From positions 7,854,614 to 7,918,613 of the forward strand of contig CM063254.1 of NCBI GenBank assembly GCA_032158295.1: a stretch of 64,000 bases of DNA, written 5' to 3'. Positions 1 to 11,800 of this stretch are shown here, one piece after another. Made by a program: the position numbers and the translations under genes. Position 1 is the first letter of the stretch, and each line of letters starts with the position of its first letter. The notes below the pieces were generated by a model. It was not told the DNA's origin and made no database searches. It saw only the letters and a list, made by a program, of their open reading frames with translations. This DNA is from Pycnopodia helianthoides. Lineage: Eukaryota > Echinodermata > Asteroidea > Forcipulatida > Asteriidae.

Positions 1-71
1 CAAAGCATGACACCGTAGTCAAACACAAGTTTTATGCTGCAAATATGGTGCGGTAGGTTGCTCTTCTTCAG

Positions 72-112
72 GAGCTTATGTACGGACGAGAAAATCAGAT
101 TTCCTTTCACAG
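72..112 (+). CDS. Possible further upstream TRPM exon (weak)
   Basis: A 41-base stretch between a pyrimidine-rich acceptor and a perfect GTAAGT donor. Read so that it ends in phase 0 it gives AYVRTRKSDFLSQ, reminiscent of the AMYVRVS segment early in the TRPM homology region. About 45 residues expected between this and the exon at 1678 are not visible in 113-1677, so the match may be chance or an exon may be missing. Confidence 0.2.
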
Positions 113-1161
113 GTAAGTGGTGTATTCTGCTAAAAAAAACAAAACACTGACACATATTTTATATTACTTGGTCATGCTGTTTTCAAAATAGTGTTTTAGG
201 CCTGTATAAAATTTTGTTATATACAAACTTCAATATTTTATATAGGTGTTTGGGCCAACAAGGGCGAACACCTTTTGTTTGGGTTTTGTTTTTCTGTGTA
301 GGTTTAAACTTCAATGCTCAATGAACTAAATTAAATTTGATAGAATTTAAAGTTGTTAATTGTTTTTGTTTTTGACATTTTCTCGTGATTGCCTGTCTGA
401 ATTTTGTAGGAATAATTTCATTGGCAGACTGAACCTCTACGTTACGTTTTCCTGATTATAGTCTTCCCTTCTCTATATCTATTTTACGTTTTAGTGTTTC
501 TGTTTCGTGTGTAACTAATTAAATTTCTGATAAGATTAATACACAGTTATGGTTTCTTCAGTTTTAATTTCCATGTGGTAACTATCCAACTTTCTAATTG
601 TAAGTATGAAACAAATGGAGCTAAACTGGTTCCTTCTTGAAAAAAAGTTATCGTTTTGTATTGAATAAACCACTATCTATGTGCGAGAGTCTTGTTTATT
701 TATTAAACGGTCACATTAGTCACAATTAAACTTATTCCAAGGCCTTACAAATTTATTGGTTTTTAAGATTGAACTTTGAAGTTTTCTAATGTGCTTGATA
801 CTTTAAAACAAATATGCGTTCATGCTCTAGGCCTATATAAAATGATTGATGAAATATCAATCTAGATTAAGAAGAAACTCTCTCAAAAAAGAAAATTATT
901 CTAAACAAATGATATTAATTTTACACTTTAACTTCTACATGCTCTTCATCACTACTAGTACTTCCCTACTGCATGCTTGAGGCGCTGCATGCTGGGACCG
1001 CTGCGCTTGCGCACTTTCACGCAAATACCCCTTTCAGCGACTACGCGCTTAGCCATAACAGCGATCATCGAACGTGCACAAGAATGCGCTGAGTTGTCCT
1101 TTCCAGTCAGTATAATCTGCCGTTCCGCCCCGTATTGTTTCCTTTGGTTACACCAACCAAC

Positions 1162-1344
1162 TAAGGATTTAAAATGATTGTTTTCTCTTCAAATTAACCA
1201 ATTATATACTGATTTATTTATTTCAGAAAGGTAGGTAGCCAACAAGTTAAACCATAAAACTTGTTGGCTACCAACCTTTCTGAAATAAATAAATCAGTAT
1301 ATAATTGGTTATTTTGAAGAGCAAAAACTCATTTTAAATCCTTA
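1162..1344. repeat. Near-perfect palindrome (85-bp arms)
   Basis: The sequence from TAAGGATTTAAAATGA reads inward to AGCCAACAAGTT at 1248, and 1258-1344 is its reverse complement with a few mismatches; the loop is about nine bases. Structure of a foldback MITE. No target duplication is obvious. Confidence 0.85.
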
Positions 1345-1677
1345 AAAGATATTCTGGATAAGGGGCAAGGAGTAAAACCTAAAATAAAATTGTAACTGCA
1401 GGTAAAGAACTTTGTTTAAATTAAATGTGTTTTGTTTTGTCATTTCCAATTATAATTTTCCGACATTTGGTTTAAATCAATGTTTAAACAAGTGACTCTT
1501 GACTCAGACTCGGACTTGGACTCGAAACAGGTGACTCGACTACAACACTGGTTAAATGTAATTCTAGATAATTATATCCCTGATTGTTGCACAAATTCCC
1601 ACTGATTACAATATGCAAATGTTGGCAGCTCTGCCAAACTCTCTAATAAAATCTTCTAAAACAATAACTTTCTTTAG

Positions 1678-1860
1678 GCTGCATTTACTACCAAAGCTTG
1701 GATCATCACCAGCGGTTTTAATCGGGGTGTGCCTAAGATTGTAGGAAGTGCCGTGCAATCCACTCACATCCGGGACTGGATCTCCAATGCCAACAAAAAT
1801 GTAAAGAAAGGGGCAGATAGACCCAAACTGGTCTGCCTGGGGCTTGCACCATGGGGAAAC
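1678..1860 (+). CDS. TRPM: TRPM exon 1 in window (homology region)
   Basis: Acceptor TTTCTTTAG, donor GTAAGT, phase 0 to 0, 61 residues. It starts [17 protein letters not shown], matching the TTGAWIFTGG segment of vertebrate TRPMs, and ends [11 protein letters not shown], matching the IGIAPWG strand of the nucleotide-binding-like (LSDAT) fold. The CTTCTC microsatellite begins 150 bases downstream. Confidence 0.93.
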
Positions 1861-4800
1861 GTAAGTGACAATCATCAGCTTCTGACCAAGATGGGCAAGG
1901 TAAGAAGAGAGGGTATTGGAGGTAAAATGGGACGAAGATGTTGTAGGTGTTCGTAGCATAGCGCGCAACACATCTTGTTTTTGTTCGTTTTTTTATTTTC
2001 TTAATACTTCCTTTCTTCTCTCTCCTTCCCTTCTCCTTCTCCTTCTCCTTCTCCTTCTCCTTCTCCTTCTCCTTCTCCTTCTCCTTCTCCTTCTCCTTCT
2101 CCTTCTCCTTCTCTTCTCCTTCTCCTTCTCCTTCTCCTTCTCCTTCTCCTTCTCCTTCTCCTTCTCCTTCTCCTTCTCCTTCTCCTTCTCCTTCTCCTTT
2201 CTCCTTCTCCTTCTCCTCCTTCTCCTTCTCTCTTCTCCTTTCTCCTTCTCCTTCTCCTTCTCCTTCCTCTTCCCCTTCCCCTTCCCTTTCCACTTCCCCC
2301 TCCCCTTCCCCACCTCGGGAAAGTACTAAGTATACAGTGCTTAATACTCATAGGGAAAGGGTAAAATGGGTTATGAAAATCTTGATAAAAAAAAATCAGC
2401 TTTAAAATCAAATTGATGCAGCGATTTCCGAATAACTAAATGTTTCTTATTTCAAATTTAAAAATCTTAAGAGTTTATCAATATTTCGTACAAAGACATG
2501 TTTACACTAACTCGGACATGTCTACACCGAACACCTTGTTTTTGTTTCTACAAAAATATATGTCTAGTTATTATTATTATTATTATTTTTTTTGGGGGTG
2601 GTATTTTAAATTAAAAAATAAAAATTGTGTCTGTATCAAAATGCTGTGGGTATTTTTATTTTCAAGAATTTTGTGTAAACAGAATTTAAAAGGAAAATTT
2701 GATGTCGTAGAAAACTATATTCTTTGTTCGAGTTGTTTTCTCGTTTTGGATATGTGTGAGACTTGCACATCAGTCTATTTATAAGAGTGAGATACAAAAA
2801 TATAGGCCTACCTTAAGCGTTTAGATTTAAAATTGTTGTTTAACTTTCCCTGATTACCACCAACACTAAAACCATTTCGTCAATGGCCTTTTTCGTACAC
2901 AGGGCTCGTATCCAGCAGTATACAATCCCAACCCTGTGATGAAGGGGCGGCATGTACCCCTAAACCCAAACCACACCCACTTTATTCTAATAGATAACGG
3001 GTTACATGGGAAGCGGGCCTGCCGTGGTGAGATCGTGATGAGGGCAAGGATTGAGGAGGCAATAGCAGCGCCAAAAGAGGGTAAGGAAGAGTCACTGAGA
3101 CCCCCCTCCCCCCTTCCATCCCACCCCTCCAAAAAATCATGCCTTGGACCCAAGTTTATGGAGCCACTTTCTCACCCACATTCAGTAATATTTGCTACGT
3201 TCCAATGTTGAAAATTGGCATCCACTTGCCACACATGAATACGTAGTTTCAATATGGGATTTAAAAGGAACATGTGGTATCAGTATTGCTTTGGTTGGGG
3301 CTTAGGAAGTGTCTCAAAAAGTCGGAACAGTAGAAACGTTTTAATTGGATCAGGTAAGTTTTCCAGCAGGTGCAGATGGACCGTTCTATTGGACTGCCAT
3401 TGAAAATACTAATGTGCGTATTACCCTTGTAAAGGAATGCTCCCGTAGTTCGACACAATTATGCCGTCCAGCAGAGCATTCTGAAAGTTAATCACATGGA
3501 CTGCGGGGGTATGCCAACGAGAGCATTCTTCTGAGCCTAGAACTTACCCAACGTTTGAGATGCTCTCTCAGATGAAATGAGCCACACAAAGTTTCTACCT
3601 GGTGGCCTTTGTGTGGTTCTGGTGACCTGTCTTTTAAGCTATGCTGAAAAGTTCCTTACTTATTACAGACCTGTGAAATGTCACCAATTGTCCAGACATG
3701 CCTTCACACCCTCTGATCTTCTTGAAAAAGATGAAGATGCACTGCATTGAGGATCATCACAACTCTTGTTTCAAGACGATCAATCAATCAATCATCAGAC
3801 ATTTGTGGAGCGCCTATTCCGAGCAGCTTATCATATAGGGAAGGACAAATTTAAGACAAAAGATGATTTAATGTGGAGATGACAAAGTGCATTGGAAGAC
3901 AGGAAGAAATGAGTCTTTTGAAGATCTGAGTGTACGGAGTACTGCGATAGGGGAGATCATCCATGCCATGGCTTTGGTGCACATGAAACGATGATAACCA
4001 TACGTCTAGAGTTTTTTGTTTTTTGACGGACAAAGTCGTTTGATTTTGATGTTTTGGTGTTGTTGTAACCCCCCCCAGCATTTGTGTTATGTTCTATCTT
4101 GGAATAAATATTCAATCATTTAATCTCGTCCAGAGAATGGACTTGGCCTACCGGTAGTTGTGGTGGTGCTCGAGGGAGATGTGGACACGTTATTCAGTGT
4201 GAAGAATGCTGTCTTGCGTGGGATTCCTACAGTGCTGTGTGACGGTAGTGGGAGGGCAGCAGACATTCTGGCATTCGCACATAACAGAGCCGAAGGAGAT
4301 TCGTAAGTGCAATGGGTTTACTCCCCACCCAACTTTTCTTGTGTTTTACTCAATTAAAGGTAATCCTTACTCACTCCTTTACCTTTCTAAGCACAATAAT
4401 GTTAATTTTGTTAAAGTTGATCTTTAATAAGCTTCATATTTAAAAGCTAAGTATACCTTTAGTTTTTTGAACTGTTCGATTGTTTTAGTCTTATATAAAT
4501 GTAGACATATCCAATATAACCTGTGAAAATTTCATTTCAAAAGGTTATTGCATTTTTTAGATATCGCCGAATATCTGAAGCGGCATGTCCACGCAGGAAT
4601 CAATAATCCGTAATTGGAATACACAATCTGAGAAACGTTTCATACAGAAACATTTCTCAGATTGAAATGTTTTTGAATCCCTTTCTCTAAAACCACATTC
4701 CGTGGAAGGGAATCGTTTCTCAACATGTAACACATTATCAACAGCTGCAGTGCTTCTTACCCCAAAAAGTTTTTATGGCCATTAATTTTTGGAGTCATTA

Positions 4801-5832
4801 CCAATGGTACCCTTCCTTTAAAGGGTGTGTACAACATTGGTAAGATTGAAAATATAGTTGTTCACAGATTTGCACATAACTTACATACAAAACTTCCCTT
4901 GAAATAGTTTTGCTTTAAATGCTTTAGTTTTTAGGAAATGAGTAAAACAAGAAGCCTTTATCGTGTGTGTCCAAAACCCGATGTTTGAAAACAGTGAAAA
5001 CATGTAATGGGGGTTTTCACTATTTTCTCATGACTCCGAAGACCGATTGAGCTTGGGGTCACAGGTTTGTTATTTCATGTGTTTGTTGGGTCACATAAAG
5101 TGCGGATACTAGTCTTTGAAAATTACCAATGTTGTACATGTGCTTTAAAGTGATGATTTTTACTCACTGCATTTTATTTATTTGTTTTGACAGAGAATCC
5201 AGAACAATGAGCGAGGAAAACATAAAGATACTTCGTGATAAACTCAACAATTCGTTCAACGTCAATCTTTACTGTAAGAAAATGACCCAGCTGATTGAGG
5301 ATGTCATCGAATGCATAAAGGTCAAGGAATTGGTAAGAGTGTCTGCTTCTTGTTTGGCGAGCGCTGCTCCCCAAAAACATGAAATTAGTTTAAAGATTTT
5401 TCTTTCTCAAAAAGATGACCAGCTCAGAGTCACCCCTACACGGCATTTCATGGTCAAGTGGTCTTTAAAAACAAAACAAACTTGTTTTTAACGCACACAA
5501 CCCATTCCCGCCAGCTACGGTCAAATAATTGGTGGATATACCAGCATTAAATGAAAATGTCCATTATTAAATATGTTATTAAAATTACTGCTCCGAACAA
5601 AGATATTGACAAAATAGGGAGACTACCTACATTAGGGCTAGATAGCTCAGTTGGTATAGCGCTGGCACGTTGATCCGGAGGTCACAGTTTCAAGTTCTGT
5701 TCCAGTCAATATTTCTTTGTTTACTGTACTGATATGAGATCTTATACCACATGGTGCTACTGCGTTTATCTGAATTATCTGTCCCCACCTTGCGTAGCTT
5801 TACTTAAAAAAATTTCTACTGTGATCGAGACT

Positions 5833-5865
<33 letters not shown>

Positions 5866-8800
5866 CTTACTGTGTTTCAAATGGACAAAGGTGAAAATGC
5901 AGACTTGGATCTTGCCATCTTGGTTGCGTTATTGAAAGGTACGTCATGTTCAAGATGTTAACTTTTTCATTTTGTATACCCTTCAGGGTTCTCTCGGTCC
6001 GCCGGTACTTGCAAATTTCAGCAAAAAAAACAAAAAACAAACCCAAACCCTCCCTTTTCTTTTAATTATTAAAAAAAATATCTTTTTTTTTACAAAAATC
6101 ATTCAGATAAAACCATTTAGAATGCTCCAGATTGTACAGATTGTATAAGAAAACCTTTCTTGTGTCACTCCCAAAAATCTGAATAGAAAAATGTTCTAGG
6201 GAAGTGACACAAGAATTATTTTCTTGAAATAACATTTTTTTCTTATTTCAAGAATACTATTTTTAGCAGTGTAGAAAACATTCCAAAGACCAGTTTTGAA
6301 AAATCCTGTGGGGAACCCTGCCCTTGATCACGGCAGAGCACTTGGCACATTAATCACAGGTTCAAATCCTGTTCTAGTCAAATTATCTGTGTGTACCGGT
6401 ACCCAAAACTAAACCAGCCAGTATCTTTCCTGATAGGTGTATTTTTTAGGTGATAAAACCAAGAAGACTGTTCAAAGATTAATATTCAGCTGTTGCCCCC
6501 ATACCTCGACTTCTGCTTCCACCTACATGTACACGCAGCGTTCTCATTTAGCAGTGCTCCGTTGGCCAATAATGCTTGTTGGAAGGTTTTGTTGTTTTTA
6601 GGAACAGTTTAACTTTGTATCCAATCGTTTCCCCGCCTTGTTTCTTGATGTTAGCCCAAGCTGCCACTCCCACCTACAAGTTAGCGTTGGCGTTGTCATG
6701 GAATCGTGTTGACATGGCAGAGAGAAAGATCTTTGTAGATGATCAGTATTGGGCGGTGAGTTTTAACTTAACTATAGTCCTTACATGTCGTCACCGTTTT
6801 CATGAAGAGCCACATGTGTCAAAAAGTGTGATTGAGATTTATATTTTATGCTGTGTTTAAAGAGGACTTTTTCAGAGCGAAATTTAAAACATGACGTCGC
6901 TGGATTTCAACAACTAATAGATCTTTACATTTTCCAGGAGGAATTTTAACGTGCCAGTTCCTCAAAAATTGATTTATTCAGTATGGAATGTTCAAGATGT
7001 GCAACAATCAGCTTTTAACAGATTGGGTTTAAATTAAAAATAGAACTGCATTTCCGCCCTGGAATATTTCTTTTCGTTTCAGTGTGGCAGTTTGGATCCA
7101 TTCATCATGCAAGCTCTGATGCATAACCAGGTGGATTTCCTACGGCTGTTCCTAGAGCAAGGTGTCATCATGAAAGATTTCCTGACCGTATCCAGACTAC
7201 GGAGACTCTACAATTCAGTAAGAATTTCCCTTTTGTAAGGCAGTGTCCAAAATAGCGGCTACAGCTAAACTGTGCTTACCAGAATAAGGTTGCCGGCCAT
7301 ACCACCATGTCACATGTACAGTTTGTGACTGGTATCCTGCTGATTTCTGCTATCAAAATGACAAATACTAAGAGCGTTCTGCATTTTCTGCCTTTATTGT
7401 ATTCCAGATCAGCGAGCAACATTCCCTGAGGAGCTATGTGTCATTGATTAACAACACCAAGGTAAAAATATCCAGTACTTGGTGATGAGACTTGCCTTTG
7501 TTTAAACAAGCCGTTAAACTCTCAAGAATTATCTTGATTTTAAGAATTTGTACATGTGTCCTTTTTTCAAGATGTATTTTTTCTTCAAAAATTTAAATGA
7601 TTAAAAATAAATTAATTTGATCTTGTTAACCATGGTAATGATTAGGAGTTTGTACTGGTCGAGAACCAATCATGTGATGTGCTATATAAAGACGCATGTA
7701 CATGGCTCTTGGGAAACATGAGTGATATGTACCCAATGGGGTACATTACCTTGATCGTGCCCACTGTTGATCGTTTCCATAGTCTTGTACATTATTTTTT
7801 TTTAAAAGCCACGGGTATGAGGCTGTAGTAACGCTGGTACGAGGTAAACCGATTCGTTTCTGTGCGATGTGCCGTAGGGAACAGTGAAGCAATATTTCTG
7901 ACAACGACTGCCAACGTTTATAATTTGTTCGGCACTAATCGTCTGTTTTTTTAACTGTGCCAATTTCATTGTCATAATGTTGGAAGATGACAGCAGATTG
8001 CCTCTAATCTATTACCATTCATAATAAAATAATTGTTGCATGCTCTGAGATGGGGTCGATGGTCCCTTATAAAAATACACTATTGTTTTACTTTACGAAA
8101 AAATGCAGTTTTATTGTAATATTACTATAGTGCAACCACAATTAAACTATAGTAAAACTAAAGTAAAACTGTAGTTTTACTTTTATATAACTATAGTTCA
8201 TACTGTAGTCAAAGTACGGTGTTTTGACACAAATGTTTCCCATTTACTACAGTAATACTGTAGTAAAACCGCAGTATTGCTTAGTTTAAACGCCATTATT
8301 ACTATAATTTACTTCCCATTTAATATTTTATTACTACAGTTTACTGCAGTTAAACTACAAGATTACTGTAGTAATTTTTTTACTTTAAATTAACTGCAGT
8401 ACTTACTGTATTTTAACTTTAGTGTTACTGTAGTATTATACTGCAGTGTTTACTACAGTAAAACAACACTGTTTCTGTAGTTTTGACATATTTGTCAATT
8501 CGTCAACTGCCTGCGAGACATATTGACCTTGTTTCAGCTCCCTTAAATTTTCTGGACCTCTGCGGCATATGTAAAGCATCAACTCAAACCGGTAACCGGT
8601 CACTTCGGCTCCATACCTTGTGAAGCAATCCAGTTGGTGAATCTTGGTCAAACACTCCAGATTTGTACAGTTTTTCAATATCATTCCCTTCAATCATTGA
8701 TTTATGATCCACATCTCGTTTCCCAATTTTCTTCAGCTTCACGAGTGCTGCTCTAAATGCAACATTTGCACCGGTGAATTCACTGTCCTTGATTATTTCT

Positions 8801-11800
8801 ATGAACCCAGTGTATTCATTTTTCAAATGACGATTAATTCCGGCACGATTGCTTGACAAAGATGTAGTCTTGTGGTATTCGCCGTCTGTTTTTCGCACCT
8901 CCACATAAAACTTCAACAGATTAAGCTTAAGTTTATCGAGTAATTAAAAAACCACCGGCAATTTTTTTCATGTAAGTAGTCGCGAAAGATTTTCACAGAT
9001 TTTGAGTTGACTCTTCGTATTTTCGGCATCTTATTTCGAAGAATTTCATTGGAGGGAGGGGGGGGGCAAATGGTACCCGAGGCGAAGTTGAGGGTACCAT
9101 TTGCCCCCATTTGGCGGGGGGGGGGGCAAATGGTACCCTCGACTTTGCCTCGGGTACCATTTGCTCCCTCAAAAAACACCTTGGACCCCATCACACAGCG
9201 TGCAACATTTGTACAATGAAACATTTGGTTTGTGTATCTCCAATCAATTAAAAGACAATCACACTAACTTGAAATGTACCAACATCCCCTCCCCCCCAAA
9301 AAAAAAAAAAAAAAATAAAAAAAAATAAAAAATCAGTTGATTAAAAATGTCCTTAAATGTTCCAGGCCAGTCAACCGATCTTCTTGTATCACATCACTCG
9401 TCTTGTGAGACACCTGATGGGTTTCCATAGCAACGAGCTGTACTCTCATGACAAACCTTTCACTAGCAACCAGGGGGCGTGCTTGGCACTTTGGTCTCTG
9501 TCTAGCTTCATGGCAGGTGAGTCTATTATCAGGCGTGACAATGGGGAAATGACTTCATAAAGAGGTTAGAGCGAGGAAGGATCCTAATAAATCACTTCAA
9601 TAATAATAATAATGATAAGTAGATCTTATACAGCTCAAAACATAACTGGAAAAAATCTTGATGCGCTTGACAAAAATCTGAAAATTACAAGGACTGAGAG
9701 AAGGCAAGTTGAAATAGGTGGGATTCATAAGGTTGGATTTGAAATTGTCCAGGGTATAGCAGCTGTTCCAAGTGAATATGGTAGGGCATTCCTCAATTTG
9801 GGTGAGGTGTGTGAAAAAGCCTAGGAGCCATAAGATTTAGTTCTTGGTGTGGTGGTGAGGTAGTTTTGGGAAGACGAGCGGAGAGATCATCAAGGAGGTT
9901 GATGTCGGCAGAGCAGCTCAATGATGTAACTTGGAGCTGTTCTGTTCAAGGCTTTAAAGGGTGAGCAGGAGTATTTTTATAATCAATATGCTGCCGTACC
10001 GACCATTACTCTCCTGTTGACCACTGCATCATCTATACTTGTTCTTGGAAACTTCCCCCACTACCAAAATCCTATAAAACATCTCCCCAACTTTCACTCT
10101 TGGTTTCGACTACTCCTTTGACTGCCCTTTATGCCCTAGTGCAAGAGACTCGCCTCTCACATACCTACAAGCTTGGTCCAGCAACTTTGTAACAACTGTT
10201 TTGATACAAGTTGCCTTATAATAAATAAGATCAGACCCAAACATTCTTTGAAGTGTACTTTTATTCAGTTGTCGACACCCAGAATACACTCCACACTCCG
10301 CTCGCACGCTCAGAATCTCTGTTCACCCGAGCAATTAGAGGACAGAATTTATCTCAATAACTCTGCGTTGCTGTTCTTTTAATACCTGCCTCGTAATCAC
10401 TTGTTCTCAATAGGAAGTCAATTGATACAGCAATCCCAAGAGGAGTTCGTAAGATCCAAGACTGATGGCTACTCTGTTTCAACTACCTCCAACATCTGCC
10501 TCATGGCTAACTCTGGAATGCATTTCAAGCAGCCCTTCAAGGAGCTGTTTTTATGTTCTGTGCTGATGGGCAGGTAAGTAGGCCTAATGATGGACAATAA
10601 CCAGGGTTAGGATGTTTATTTTTTTTTTTTTTTATATTTGGGAGACCATTCCGTGTATTTGCATGGTTTGGGTGGCTATAGTATGGGGGTTGACTGAAAA
10701 TACAAATTTTCCTGGTGTCGGTTTGCGAATGCTGTTGCCAGAGATGCAGTTGTTATCCATTGTCACCTCGCTAAGGGTGGATGGATTCAACGTTCTTGTG
10801 AAAATACCTTCACAGATTTTTAGCTGTTTTCTCAACAAGTAGACACTGTATTCAGCTGAAACTTTCACAGGTGACTTTATTGTATTTTCTTTTCATTTGC
10901 ATTTTGTTTACAAAAGCCAATCTATGACTGTACCTTCAGGCACCATTGACTGTAGGCGATATGTGGATGCTGAAAATAAAGCGTTTGACTTTATGTTTTT
11001 ATCATAGAATGGACATGGCCGAGTTCTTTTGGGAACGCCTGGATGATTCAATCAGTGCAGGAATTGCCGCAAGTACAATATTAAAAGGAATTGCTGCAAT
11101 AGCTACTGACACTGATGACATCTTAAGAGCACAAAGAAATGCTGAGTAAATACTATTCAGATTTTATTTTGTTTAGTTTGTTCCAAAAACACCGGGAGCA
11201 GGAGATAGTTTTTAAGGATAATTTCCAGATTGTTTGGTGTCCGTTTTTCAGAGATTTTGCTTTGCCTGTAATTTTTTTGGGGAAAGTGAAAAAGGTTTGA
11301 ACCGTCAAACGTTCCGGATGAAAACAAGACCACAAATAAAACGATTAATAACAGACTCTCCAAATCAACAGAGTATAAAGAATGGTTAGTGATGAAATAA
11401 TAGCCCCCTTCGCGAAACAGGGCTCGAGGACGTGACAGGAAATGAAAGTTAACAGAACAGGAAATGAAAGTTAACAGAACAGTTGAGATTTACCAACAAT
11501 ATTACGCTTTTTAACAAAAAGGGCATTTATGAATGGGAATAAAAGAGTAGTGACTCTGTCTTTAACCGGCCGTTTAAAACCTTGCAGGGCCGTGGCCTTC
11601 TGCTCGGTCCTTTATCACACGGCCAGGACCCTGCCGGTTTTAAACGGCCGGTTAATTAAGACGGCGTCACTACCCTTAGTACTATTATTACTATTGTTAT
11701 TTGTACAAACAGTATGTAAAGTTTTGTCAAAATTTTGATTCCTGCAGAAAGTTTGAGCAACTGGCAATCAATGTGATGGACGAGTGTTTCAAAACGGATG

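Noticed and set aside
977..1177. 66-codon frame in a GC-richer patch upstream of the palindrome
   Set aside because: No similarity to the missing TRPM segment, no splice-site pair in phase, and several other frames are equally open.
1733..2411. Long open frames rich in Glu/Gly/Lys or Arg on the minus strand and Leu/Phe/Ser on the plus strand
   Set aside because: They are translations of the CTTCTC microsatellite with no conserved flanks.
5635..5710. Functional tRNA gene
   Set aside because: Box A and box B are present, but arm pairing is poor, related copies are truncated, and a shared leader precedes several copies; SINE-derived.
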